Of a stretch of DNA of 64,000 bases, positions 9,009-19,173 are shown one piece after another (position 1 is the stretch's first letter; each line of letters starts with the position of its first letter). A model generated the notes under the pieces. That model was not told the origin of the DNA. It made no database searches and saw nothing but the letters and a program-made list of their open reading frames with translations. Both the position numbers and the translations under genes were made by a program. The DNA is from Fusarium oxysporum f. sp. lycopersici 4287 (Eukaryota > Ascomycota > Sordariomycetes > Hypocreales > Nectriaceae), in assembly GCF_000149955.1 (NCBI RefSeq), contig NC_030994.1:744001-808000 (forward strand), read 5' to 3'.

Positions 9009-9546
9009 ATTGTCATAACATGTGGTGCCGTTCTTCTGACTTGGATTATTCCTTGACTTTGTGTGATCAAGATGGAAAGAAGAAGAGGTTATAGCATTAT
9101 AATTATATGAGAAAAAGATTAAAGGAGAACTCTAGCTAACTCGCCTAGGGAGAAGTAGGCCAGCTCGCGATATAGGGGGTTTTTCACGGCAAGGTCGGAT
9201 ATCCCGGATATCCTGGATACTCGAACCGCATTGGCTTAGACCTGTGGCTGAGAGCTTAGAACAATCATACAGAAATTAGTTAGAACATTTAACTACGTAT
9301 CGTGATTCACTCTTCAAAGGTTGACAAGATGTGCTACTGTAGTCGTTGCAGATGACCTCTTGGTCATTCTCTGAGACATATAAGACATACTCTTTAGGAC
9401 TGGTAGATTTATTTGATATGTGTCTTTAAAGACAACACTAGTTCAAACCCCTATATTGCAAGCTTTCGGCCAGAGACTATTTCCTTAGTTTTGAAGAAGA
9501 CCTAACGAAGACATTGACGGGAACCGCAAGTCATGCTCTTTCGCAT
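9009..9546. other. Intergenic stretch between exporter and regulator
   Basis: It holds the exporter's promoter and the regulator's 3' end. A TATCCCGGATATCCTGGATA-like run near 9195-9220 contains CCGGATATCC, a small palindrome. No gene is seen. Confidence 0.4.
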
Positions 9547-11961
9547 TCAAGTCCAGCTTCCATCTCCTTGAATCGTGTCCAAGAACTGCGAAGACCAAGC
9601 CATGGAATCTATAATCTCGGCTGGCCAACTCTGTGGAGTTGATATGGCCTCTGATAAGAACTCAACGTTCTGGCCCTCCAGACCTAGCATCTCTTGTGCC
9701 AATGAGCCTCCAGAAGAAGAAGCATGTTGAAGCGGCATGGAATTATCGCATTGCCTCAAGGCTTGTTGGAATAGGACCGTGTCAGCCTCTCTCCCGGCCT
9801 GTTCTTGAATCCAGGTAAGACAAAGGTAATATAATGGGGGAGGTGTACTCACTTCGCCATTCTGAGCCAGATTGCTTTAGACCTTGAATCATGTTTCTCG
9901 CTATCCTTGCACTCTTCGAGTTACTGCTAAGCGCCTCAAATATCTTCAGGCATGTTTCCGCATCATCACGCAGACCTTCGCTGTCAAATCCACTATGATC
10001 ATCAGGCTGTTGGGCAAAGATGCTCGACACAAGCAATATGGACCCAGCACAGATCAGACAAGATATCATCTGCCACCAGGGAAACTCGTGAACTAATTCC
10101 TGTTCATCAGAAACGTGATGGAGAAGACGAGCAGTCCCTTGGGCTTCATCGATACAGATCTTCTCGAAGACGGCAATCAGTGGCCAGTCTAGCTGTGACA
10201 TGCTCATAGGCGAGTCATCCCGTTGTCGTAAAAGAGGGTAACACAAATAGGGACGGTGGATGAGGGCTCGCAGATGATGGAATTTGATTGCAAGCATATT
10301 TCTCTGCAGGTTTACGTCAGCAATAGAGGCTCAGAGTATGAGGAAGGGTGGCTGACCTGACGTCTAAAGGTATTGTTCTGGTCGAATGAGTGTCCCAAAT
10401 CGAAGCGTAGCTTTCGAGGCAGGCTCAGTTTCCATTCGATAAGCCTGTGATCGAGTGTCTGTGTACTCAATATCATTTCTGGGGTAGGTCTCGAATGGGC
10501 TGGGCCATAGATATCGCGCAGTACGCAGCCCACGATGCGGGAAAACCCAATAACCGAAATGAAGTAATCACCTGCTGACGAGCCTTCTGTTGTGGTATCA
10601 ATAGTGTTGGAAGTCCAGTCAATCTCATCGTCAGCACGCCGAGACGGTAGTGCCACGCTACAATCCTCATCATGAATTGCTGGTGGTCGACCTAACTGAA
10701 GAGATAGTAATCGATCAAGGACATAGATCGAGTACCATGTCCTTCGTCTGCGTTCTATCTCGGTGGCACTTCTAGACTTGGAATTCGGAAGCTCAACATG
10801 CAGCCCTATGCTTTGAGCTATACGGACTGCTTGTCCCAGCGTAGTCCAACAACTATCGATGTATTAGTCGATAATGTTCTACATTTCTGAGCAACAAAAC
10901 TCACCTATCAGTCCTGGATACAGCTAGTAAATAGAAGCATTGTACGAGTAGTAGTGAAACTTGGTGGATAGAGTGATGACGGCTCGTTGCTGCAGTCAAG
11001 CCCATGGCATGGTGAAAGTAGCGCTCGTGACGAGTTCGTGAATCCGAGTCTCGTCCAGGAAACGACGTATAATATGATCCAATGGCACAGATGACATCTA
11101 AAAATATGTGGTGAGCTTTTCCATAGATTTCCAGACAAAACATAGAAGGACTGACATAAAATGGCGAGATCAGTCGCGTTTTTCGGAATTCCGTCTTGCC
11201 CTGCTAGACTCTCCATGAAGGTAGACTGTGGAATGAATGGATACGCAATATGGATAGTAGAAAAGTATACCTTGACGAGGTCTCTCGTTTGGGCGAATCC
11301 AGGGAGCAGGGTAGGTCCATTGCTTTCATTATTAGTCGTCCAGACTTCCCCATCTTGTTCGTAGCTGTCAAAGTCTTGCTCTGGACTAGACAGATCTTTG
11401 GTTTGTAGAAATCCCTTGACCAGATTGAAGAAGTGAACGTCACTGACTTCTCCCAAGTATCGATGTTGATTTTGTGACGATGTCAACTGGGATGCTCGAT
11501 CCTGGTCAGAAGGCGAAGCGATGTCAGCGGCTCGAGTGTCAGCGACTCGATCGAGGGCTTTCTTGACTCTGTCTTTGACTTGATTGTGTAATTCTTTTGG
11601 GTCAAACTTGTCCTGCTTCTTTTTAGATGAGAGTCGATGAGCCAAGTCGTCGTAACCATTGATGGCATCTCGAAGCTCATCAATGGCATTGGAGCTTGGT
11701 CCATCACAGCCGTCATCTTCATTTACTTCGTGACGCCTGGACCTGGTCTTAGCATACAGACAAGTGAAGCCGTAACCCACACAGCGACTGCACTCAGGCT
11801 TCCGACCATCGCACTGAACACCTTTAGTTTTGCCTCAGATCAGCACGAGTGGGATTCATGCATGGGTACTGTACCTTGGCCTTCATCTTGCGACATGTTT
11901 GGCATGCCTGGGCTACCCGCCTGCGTTTGAAAACGGGTTCTTCTCCCGAAATAGCCGCCAT
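9547..11961 (-). CDS. Zn2Cys6 transcription factor with fungal_trans domain
   Basis: Six exons are proposed: 11961-11875, 11813-11156, 11097-10905, 10852-10357, 10303-9853 and 9803-9547, in frame throughout and giving about 713 aa. The last acceptor is AAG and is the least certain. The DNA-binding domain spans the first intron: ACQTC (exon 1), then KCDGRKPEC and SRC...C in exon 2, a full C-x2-C-x6-C...C-x2-C-x6-C binuclear zinc cluster at residues 20-50. A linker rich in Lys and Asp follows, then the fungal_trans region with the typical RRRTWYSIYVLDRLLSLQLG block. It should be a nuclear, sequence-specific regulator; its targets are unknown. It is transcribed toward the fluoride exporter. Confidence 0.88.
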
Positions 11962-12513
11962 ATCGCTCGGCTTGTAGCTTTTGTTTCTCGTCTGGAATAG
12001 GTAATTATGTAAACAATTTCGGAAATGGTGGAAAGGTGGAGGTATAGGTCGCCATATAAACGCTGTTCAGTTTGATCCGGATTTTCCGCAATATCCGGGT
12101 TACCCGGTACAGGTTACTCAGCCACATGACGCTGTCTTCAAGCCTCCCTTCATTTAACGGAGGTCCGCATATCGCATAGGCTTGCGGATTATGTCAACCG
12201 CCGATTTGCATAGCAATAGAGTAGAAAAGACACTTTCGCTAACTTGATAACCAACCGAGGATGGGATACGAAAGGAGAGGAAATTACTGAGGCGTCGCTG
12301 AAGTTAGTGAAGTATGGATAAGTAGCAGCTGAGTGAACACATGTCACCTTCCAGTCTGAAAAAAAGTTATTAACCCTGAATACCTTATGGAGAATATCAG
12401 CCATTTAAAGGTGTGACGGGCAACTATAAAACACCCAAGTCGCAAGTATCTCTATGGAAAATCTCCCTTTTGACTGTAACGACAGAAACTCAAACACACC
12501 TCGAATTCAAAGG
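11962..12513. other. Divergent promoter region of regulator and array copy
   Basis: It separates the minus-strand Zn2Cys6 gene from the plus-strand Met-Cys gene. At 12070-12110 there are several CGG/CCG-containing elements (GATCCGGATTTTCCG, ATCCGGGTTACCCGG), of the sort Zn2Cys6 proteins bind. A TATAAA box is at 12425-12430. No further gene. Confidence 0.45.
12425..12430 (+). promoter_or_regulatory. TATA box of array copy at 12514
   Basis: TATAAA lies 84 bp before the Met-Cys start at 12514 but only 24 bp before the alternative in-frame ATG at 12454. Since fungal transcription usually starts tens of bases beyond the TATA box, this favours the 12514 start. Confidence 0.5.
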
Positions 12514-12741
12514 ATGTGCTGGAAGACTACCATTGAGGAACGCTGCAAAAGCTGCGACGATCTGCTACGCACAGGATTTGAGCTTGACAAGTGCCCCGAG
12601 TATGAGGAGAAAGGGACCTGTGAGAATGGTATTAGGCAGCTGTCCCAGAGAGTCGAGGATGAGTGCAAGAAGTGTAGGGAGCTTCGGGAAGAACAGGAGC
12701 GTATGGCGGCGCTCAATGCGTTGCGTAAGACGGGGAAGTGA
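12514..12741 (+). CDS. Met-Cys seven-cysteine protein, plus-strand copy 2
   Basis: A 75-aa protein with cysteines at 2, 11, 14, 27, 36, 51 and 54, the canonical grid. The tail is a highly charged Glu/Arg/Lys helix-like segment. The frame is open to an ATG at 12454, but that would add 20 residues found in no paralogue. No intron or signal peptide. Function unknown; two CxxC pairs suggest metal coordination. Confidence 0.75.
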   Translation: MCWKTTIEERCKSCDDLLRTGFELDKCPEYEEKGTCENGIRQLSQRVEDECKKCRELREEQERMAALNALRKTGK

Positions 12742-13151
12742 TGGTGAGTGACGTACAGTTAGAACTGAGATGCAATCAGATAGAAATTGGCCTTATGAGA
12801 ATAACCGACATCCACTTCTACTCACGAGCACTCATCGTAGGTGAACCTGGTCGCTTGTACATATCGGCGTGAATATCATACATACTGTCAAACTATCACT
12901 GCATTGGGACCTGTGACTGAAAGGGTGTATCCACCACACATAGCCTGGTCAATTTATCACAGCACGGATGAGTGTGATGCAAGCGATTAGCTCTTGATTT
13001 ACCTGAGACTCATCTACAAATATCCCAGGCATCCCCCATCGGATTACCCAAACTCAACATCCTACTCAATACCTCTCGCAAAGTCACCACTATCACAACC
13101 ATCCTCCAACAACCCACGCAGATTTCAGGAACTTCCTGGATCTCCAAAACC
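12742..13151. other. Spacer between array copies, nothing recognised
   Basis: This is promoter and leader sequence for the next copy. The last 100 bases are C/A-rich with few G, typical of a fungal 5' leader. Confidence 0.4.
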
Positions 13152-13349
13152 ATGTGCGAATATAAATTGAACAGATACACTTGCGAGGATTGCGGTAAGA
13201 TAAGACTCCAGCGGGCTGACCCTATTGGTTGTCATCTGCTGGTCCCTGGCCAACGGTGCCCGAGGGCTAGACACATAGAAGATCTCGTTAACGAGGTATG
13301 CGATGAGTGTCAAGAAATAAGGCGCCAGAGAAATCGTACAGGACAATGA
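13152..13349 (+). CDS. Met-Cys seven-cysteine protein, plus-strand copy 3
   Basis: A 65-aa protein with cysteines at 2, 11, 14, 27, 36, 50 and 53, followed by a short Arg/Gln-rich tail. The start has a good context (AAAACCATG) after a C-rich leader. It is one of the most compact members and shows the minimal domain: residues 2-53 hold all seven cysteines. Confidence 0.75.
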   Translation: MCEYKLNRYTCEDCGKIRLQRADPIGCHLLVPGQRCPRARHIEDLVNEVCDECQEIRRQRNRTGQ

Positions 13350-14465
13350 TTGATGAGGGAGCGAGGAAATGGTTGCTCCCAGTTAGTTACTCCAGCTCGG
13401 CAATGGGTGAGGGGACATTTTTCGAATCTGTCGTGTCACTGACCATAAAGAGCATCCTATCATGGTGGAACATACCGTCATGGGAACAGTAGCTTAATCG
13501 AATACTTTAAAATAAAAGGCCAGGCTAGATTGTTGGTCCCAGTAACAGTGACTTGTAAAAAGTGAGTTGCTGCTGTGCTTATTATCCTATTGAAGAGATG
13601 CTAAATCCATCATCCTCTTCTTGCAGGCAAAGGGATTTCTTTTAGGCCGGTTATAATGTAAAGTGATGTCAAGACTATGGGTGGAACTTATCTTCATATC
13701 TTCACCTACAGCAAAACAGGAAAAGAGACAATTTGCCAAGTACTAATCCATACTCAGCGTTTCTACGTTACGGCAACTGCATTCATCATTGGAACACATT
13801 TGAATCATGAAGAGAGGGAAAATATCCTAACAACAGAGGTGTGGTATCGTAACAGCCAGTTGGCAGTCGTGGACAAATATGCTCGAAGTGCATAACGATA
13901 CAGAAGAAATAAAGAGAAGGTTGAGGCGGTGGTGATTAGAATGTCTTACTTGTCTCAAAGTCATACTTCGGATAGTCAAAACAAGCGTTGATGTGACGTA
14001 AATAGTACCTGAAAGAAACTGAAAACAAGTGACTCGAGATCTCCAGGCGGTGGTTACTGCAGGCGAAAGGGCTGAACAATGCGTGGCAGTGATAATCAGA
14101 GCAAACGAACTTCCAGTTGGCCCTATGGCTTTCACCTTTTGCTACCTATCGCGCTATATTCAATCAACTTTTAGGCGTGAATAAGCTAACTTCCCTATTG
14201 TCAGTTAATTTTTACTGCTCCATCTGAACATCGAAGCTCCCTGGCTCTCGGACTCGTCAAAAACAAGCTGCAGCAAAACAGCAGCATAATCATCTACAAG
14301 CAACAACCGCCGTGAAAACTATACACCCGAAATCACATCTCCAGGGACTTTCCCAAGCTATATCAGTAAGTAGTTGCCCCTTCCATCCGATATCTCTAGC
14401 CTCACTCCCAGAAACTGACGTCAAGCAGATCCTCACCAAGCCAAGCAGCCCCCGAGACCGACAAA
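13350..14465. other. 1.1-kb spacer without a recognised gene
   Basis: Short frames such as 13677-13895 (+) and 13827-14135 (-) overlap each other and show no family features. No additional Met-Cys copy, repeat or RNA gene is recognised. Confidence 0.4.
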
Positions 14466-14822
14466 ATGTGCGAGCAAGTTACAACAATCCGCCACTGCAC
14501 CACCTGCAGACAATACAAGAGCCAAATCATCCGCAACATCAACTGCGACAAAGTATCCATCTACAAGCTTGGCCTCTGCCGCAACGGGATGAGCTACCGC
14601 GACGTCATCGAAGACATTGAGTGCATTGATTGCTACACCAAGCGCGAGCGGGAAGTTGAGGCTGATAGAAAGAGACGATGGCTTGCGGCATGGCCTGAGG
14701 CTGAGCCGGAGGTTGAAAACGAGAAGAAGGATGAGAACAAGGAGGAGAAGGAGGATGATGGCGCAAGTGTGGCAACGGATGACATGACGGTGAATAGTGA
14801 GGAGTCTTGGAACGTTGTTTGA
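14466..14822 (+). CDS. Met-Cys seven-cysteine protein with long acidic tail, plus-strand copy 4
   Basis: A 118-aa protein, the longest clear member. Cysteines are at 2, 11, 14, 27, 38, 53 and 56. After the final CxxC comes a basic segment (about 59-72), then a long Glu/Lys/Asp-rich acidic tail of about 45 residues that is probably disordered or a single helix. The tail could serve interaction or localisation. No signal peptide. Confidence 0.75.
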   Translation: MCEQVTTIRHCTTCRQYKSQIIRNINCDKVSIYKLGLCRNGMSYRDVIEDIECIDCYTKREREVEADRKRRWLAAWPEAEPEVENEKKDENKEEKEDDGASVATDDMTVNSEESWNVV

Positions 14823-15370
14823 TGGTATGTACGCGACAAGACTCGACTACTTGAGGGGTCTTGCTTTTGGAATTATGAAGTGTTGATTTGAGCAATTCTG
14901 CGGTGATACCAGGTAAAGGATAAGAAGCTACTCAACTTGCACCCTGCAAGCCATGAACAAGGAAAGGCTGATACGGCTCTCCAAACAAGCTGTTGCATAA
15001 TCATATGTGATTGTTGCATGTTTGTGCGAAAGGCATGGACAATCCAACAGTGATAAAAGGCCATTCAGAGATGGTTTCCCAGTCCGTCCTGAAAGGTCCT
15101 CTGAATATAAAGCCTTGCTCTTTCCGCCCTCATTATTGATTTTTAGCAGTAAGATACATGTAATCACGTCACCCGCAATCACGCCTAGCCACAAGGTGTA
15201 CCAGGCTTCATTTATAAATACTAGAAGCTTCAGAGACAATGTAAGGTTGCTTTTTCTACTCTCCAACATCTATATATCATACTAAAAGCTCGAGCAGACT
15301 ACAGAGTACCGTTCCCAAGTTCCTCACCTTTCACTCTATTCAGCATTTACAGCGAGAAGCAAAGAAAGAG
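14823..15370. other. Spacer and leader of the last array copy
   Basis: Two TATA-like boxes are visible, TATAAA at 15106-15111 and TATATAT near 15270; the second is about 100 bp from the start at 15371. No gene is supported. Confidence 0.4.
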
Positions 15371-15637
15371 ATGTGTTTAAAAAGTACTAAATTCAACGAG
15401 TGCAGCTGTGGATCCACGTGGGATGAGGTTATATCGTATGTCATATGTGATGAAGTCGACACCGACAGATTGGGACAATGTAGTATTGGTCTTCAACCGA
15501 TAGAGACAAGGACCCCAACTGAATGCAATGTTTGTCGAGAGGAGAGAGAGCGTAAGGAGAGGGAAGAACGAGAGAATGTCAAGGGTATTCGTGGAAGGCA
15601 TGTTTGCTTTGATGATGACATAGTGGAGATCCCATAG
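15371..15637 (+). CDS. Met-Cys family protein, plus-strand copy 5
   Basis: An 88-aa protein with cysteines at 2, 11, 13, 26, 37, 52 and 55. The first pair is C-x-C rather than C-x2-C because one residue is missing, which shifts later positions by one. An Arg/Glu-rich charged stretch (about 56-70) and a short acidic end follow. It closes the array; the next gene is the broken hydrolase on the opposite strand. Confidence 0.72.
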   Translation: MCLKSTKFNECSCGSTWDEVISYVICDEVDTDRLGQCSIGLQPIETRTPTECNVCREERERKEREERENVKGIRGRHVCFDDDIVEIP

Positions 15638-15827
15638 AATTGATAGGCGAGGAGGGTTGCTTGGAATGGCGAGTTTGGTAAGTCCTAGAAATACAACAAG
15701 CCGACAGTTTAAAGCAACACCTTTATACTAGGAAAATGATTGGCGAGTTAATATTGATATTCCTTGCTGCCTGATTATGAACCTTGTCAAGGTTGTTGAA
15801 AACTGTACTACCGTTCTAGGTTGTTAG

Positions 15828-16720
15828 TCATGTAACGAAGAAGATGACTTGCTGTGTTACCTTGTCATTACTCTCTTTGACTTCGCCCTTCATCATCTGA
15901 AGAATCTTGGCTTTTACAGCTTTATAGCCTCCGTTATCGCTAGACTCGAACTTGTAGATACTGATATGGTTGGCTCTGAGGGGTAGCGTCTGGCCAATAC
16001 CGGGATGCGAGGCAGACTGATCCTCAACAATCTATACAACATCAGTGCCTGCGCCAGTCCTCTAGGGAGGAGTTCCAGTGGTACATACTCGAATACCTCC
16101 AGTATCCAAAGTCTCAAAGAAAAAGACAATCTGGACTTTGCTTTCAGCATTGCTGTTACGCTTCCTAATAACTTCCGGAAAAGCCTTTCAAAGTTCTTGT
16201 AGATCATGTGAGCTCTCCTTGAGTGTCCTGAGCTTATTTTGATCAGCCTTTTTCACGACATTGAAGATCTTACGGACCAGCTCTCCCCACTTGGCTGCAT
16301 TTGAGCCAGCAAAAGGGGTGCCGAGGAAAACCATGCCGGCCACATCCCTCGCTACAGCTTCGACATCATCGCCTGGTGCGTTTCTATCCCCAAGGATGAT
16401 GGGAGTCGCACAGACTAATCCGCCAAGACTGTGAGCGACCAGGATGATGGGACGAGAGCTCGAATCTGTTGACGATCTCTGCTCCTCAAACAAAGAGCAT
16501 AGACTACGAGCTTCGTGGTCAAGACTACCCTGCGTGACGTAAGCAGAGTCGGAGTGAATAATGGTGGGGGCATAGACGAAGCTCATGATACGTGAGTTGG
16601 GATATCCTGGGCGAGACGCTCTTTAGGCCAGAGAACTCCGTCTCTTGACCATGTCTTCTCGTGATGGCCTCGGAGGCCATTAACGAAGAGTATACTGGGT
16701 ATAAGGGACTTCTTATCTGG
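15828..16720 (-). pseudogene. Broken SERAC1-like alpha/beta hydrolase
   Basis: The pieces match the N-terminal lipase-like domain often found on fungal NLR and ankyrin proteins. They run in order: a FVNGLRGHHEKTW start near 16690, VLWPKERLAQDIP, a nucleophile elbow AHSLGGL near 16430, and FLGTPFAGSN near 16315. Two lesions break it. A one-base deletion near 16594-16602 shifts the frame between DIP and the following SRIMSF. An in-frame TGA at 16188-16190 stands where an Arg CGA codon would fit. Beyond the stop the frame continues with plausible sequence, a 57-nt intron (16088-16032) and a final exon containing LRANHISIYKF. The gene was probably intact recently. Its partner across the promoter is the NACHT gene. 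Confidence 0.7.
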
Positions 16721-17439
16721 TATTATTATTATTCAAGGTTGGGCTTACTCGACGTCGCGGGTTTCTCTCGTGTAACAGGCATCAAGGCCATACTTTGCCA
16801 TTGCATAGTCCCAAGTAACCTATATAATCTTACTGAAAGCAGTCAGAATTATATCAGATTTTATTAGATAGTCCAAGGATAGTCTAAGGTAATTATAAAT
16901 TTTCTCATGTCTATGAACACCTAGCACATCTTATCTATATATTCACTGCCACAGGGTTCAGGCAGACCTCTGCTGTAAGGCAGTCAACCTGGTGCGGCTG
17001 AGTATCCCTAGCGCAGATATATCAGGGTCATCAGGCCTATCCTCGCTATCGTAATGTTTCATTCTGGGTTGAAAATGGTTCCGTGTTAGCCGCTGTGGCG
17101 CATCAAGGCTGATCAGATTGGGGGAGGAAAGCTGCATCAGGCTTGCAGGGGTCTTGGAGGCCACATTCCTCATCTTCTCATTTGCGTGCTCAGTTCATCT
17201 GCTGCAACCAAGATTCTTGAATTTACGAGTGCTGTGTGGTCAATAAAATTCTCGAGGCATGTTTCTCTTGATTGGAAATTTGACATTCCCTTCTTCTTAT
17301 ACCTACATATATTTCGCGAGTGAAATAAGGTACCCTTAAGCAGCCCATTTGAACCCGTGGCCCTGCAAGCGACCGCACTGAGACTGGACCTAGCACATTT
17401 CACAACAAGAGCCCAGTGCAATACCAGGCCGGACGAGAC
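16721..17439. other. Divergent promoter region, hydrolase relic and NACHT gene
   Basis: No separate gene is supported. The NACHT frame is open upstream to 17353, so an extra 5' exon could lie at its right edge. A short ATT-triplet run is at about 16720. Confidence 0.4.
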
Positions 17440-19173
17440 ATGTACTCAACAATCGTCGCGCCGGGCCCAGACCCTCTTCCCCATAACCTTTCCTTAGAAG
17501 AGCTTCGTCAATATGCCAAATCATCAGAAGAATCGCCAAAGACTCGAAGACTCGCAGCTGCCCGATTGGAGGACAAGCTTGCTTTTCTCAAGGCGGCCGA
17601 TGACTGGCTTCTTCAGCATTGTTACGTCAAAGAGAACCTCGAAATAGAGCGACTGTCAGGGGAGCGACTACCTCTTGAACAATGCTACATTAATCTCATG
17701 ATTATACCTCACGCCAGGAACCAGACTTCTCGACTTTCAAATCTTACACACAACAACAAAATCGCAAATCTGTCTTTGTTTCGGCGGTTAAATGTCCAGG
17801 GCTCTGACGGCGGTGTCAAAGTCAGATTCCACGACATTTTTAACACCGCCCGGTCTCACGGCGCGGCGTCAAAACACTCGACACGAATCCTCATTCGTGG
17901 TCAAGCAGGTGTAGGAAAGACGACTTTCTGCAAGAAAGCTGTTCACGATTTTGTGCAGAACCAGGTCTGGAAGCAACATTTTGATCGCATTCTCTGGGTC
18001 CGACTGCGGAACTTGCTGTCGCGCAACGGATACAACCTTGAGGAGCTCTTTTGCCACGAGTTCTTCTCACAACATCCAAAATGCAGCGACCTTGCCGGAG
18101 CATTACGGGATGCATGCACTGATCCCGGTGGAGGTAGAACACTATTCCTGCTCGACGGTCTGGATGAGATCTGGCATTTGTTGCAGCCCGGTGACGACCT
18201 AGCACGATTTGTCATATGCCTCCTAAATCAACCCAATGTGTTGGCACTATCGCGTCCCTCTGTTCCAATCCGATCGAGCATACAACCGTTTGACCTGGAA
18301 ATCGAAATGATTGGCTTTGGGACGGATCAGGTTTACGAATACGTCAAGCACATGGAACCCGAAAGACATAAAGACATTCAGTCATTCCTCTCGTCTCGCC
18401 CGCTCATCGAAGACCTCGTCCGTATCCCCATTCAGCTCGATGCCCTTTGCTATGGCTGGGACCAAGTTCACAACCAGGGTCCTGAAACTATGACGGACCT
18501 CTATCAGTCAATTGAAAAAGGTCTATGGAGGAAGGATATCGTACGTTTGGGAAAGTCAAAGACTGGGTCAGCTGTGACTGAGGACGACAAAGTATCTGAC
18601 ACTGATGTTGAAGAGCTGATCGAAAACGAAAGAAGATTAATTGAACAACTTGCATTCACTGGATTGTGTAATAACATTGTCGAGTTCCAAGACAAACACG
18701 TCAATATTATTTGCCGATACATCAGCATACACTCCACCTTGGTCGATAAGACCTTACCGAAGCTTTCCTTTCTACGGACATCAGACTCATCAGTCGGAAA
18801 ACCGAGTCGTACCTATCACTTTCTGCATCTGACTCTACAAGAATACTTCGCCGCCCGGTACTTTGTGCGCATTTGGCTGCAGAACAACAAGGCGGATCTT
18901 GTTTGCATCAACTTCGACCAAAATGAGAAATTGCATGCAAGCACCTCATCTCACACAGCCATGAAACCGAAGGACTTCTTTGCTAAAAAAAAATACTCAT
19001 CTCGCTATAACATCATGTGGCGTTTTGCTACGGGACTATTGCATTCAGGGAGGAATGGCTCCGATGAACTGGCGTTGCACTTTCTCCAGGCCATGGACAC
19101 TAAGCCACTCGACCTAATAGGCGTAGCTCATCAGAGACTGACAATGCACTGCCTCGCGGAACTGCGTTCTTAA
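17440..19173 (+). CDS. NACHT NTPase, N-terminal part of a STAND/NLR-type gene
   Basis: The first ATG in frame is at 17440, giving 577 aa to a TAA at 19171-19173. The frame is open 29 codons further upstream without an ATG. Counting from the upstream codon at 17416, a helical N-terminal region (to about 155) is followed by the P-loop GQAGVGKTT (162-170) and a Walker B segment LFLLDGLDE (243-251), typical of NACHT. A winged-helix-like region ends FLHLTLQEYFAARYF. Such proteins are signal-sensing ATPases of fungal recognition and cell-death systems. The HEAT-repeat frame that follows is in the same frame with only the TAA between, so this is probably half of one gene. Confidence 0.8.
   Translation: MYSTIVAPGPDPLPHNLSLEELRQYAKSSEESPKTRRLAAARLEDKLAFLKAADDWLLQHCYVKENLEIERLSGERLPLEQCYINLMIIPHARNQTSRLSNLTHNNKIANLSLFRRLNVQGSDGGVKVRFHDIFNTARSHGAASKHSTRILIRGQAGVGKTTFCKKAVHDFVQNQVWKQHFDRILWVRLRNLLSRNGYNLEELFCHEFFSQHPKCSDLAGALRDACTDPGGGRTLFLLDGLDEIWHLLQPGDDLARFVICLLNQPNVLALSRPSVPIRSSIQPFDLEIEMIGFGTDQVYEYVKHMEPERHKDIQSFLSSRPLIEDLVRIPIQLDALCYGWDQVHNQGPETMTDLYQSIEKGLWRKDIVRLGKSKTGSAVTEDDKVSDTDVEELIENERRLIEQLAFTGLCNNIVEFQDKHVNIICRYISIHSTLVDKTLPKLSFLRTSDSSVGKPSRTYHFLHLTLQEYFAARYFVRIWLQNNKADLVCINFDQNEKLHASTSSHTAMKPKDFFAKKKYSSRYNIMWRFATGLLHSGRNGSDELALHFLQAMDTKPLDLIGVAHQRLTMHCLAELRS

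Noticed and set aside
9327..9355. Short plus-strand MCYCSRCR frame
   Set aside because: Only eight codons before a stop. Cysteine-rich by chance; not counted as a fifteenth copy.
9630..9820. Plus-strand frames inside the Zn2Cys6 gene as separate genes
   Set aside because: They are antisense to well-supported exons and lack features of their own.
12454..12513. Upstream ATG as the start of the plus-strand copy at 12514
   Set aside because: It would add 20 residues absent from all paralogues and lies only 24 bp after the TATA box.
19171..19173. Programmed stop-codon readthrough in the NACHT gene
   Set aside because: The context TCT TAA ATA lacks the usual readthrough signal (a leaky TGA followed by CTA), so mutation or a weak intron is more likely.
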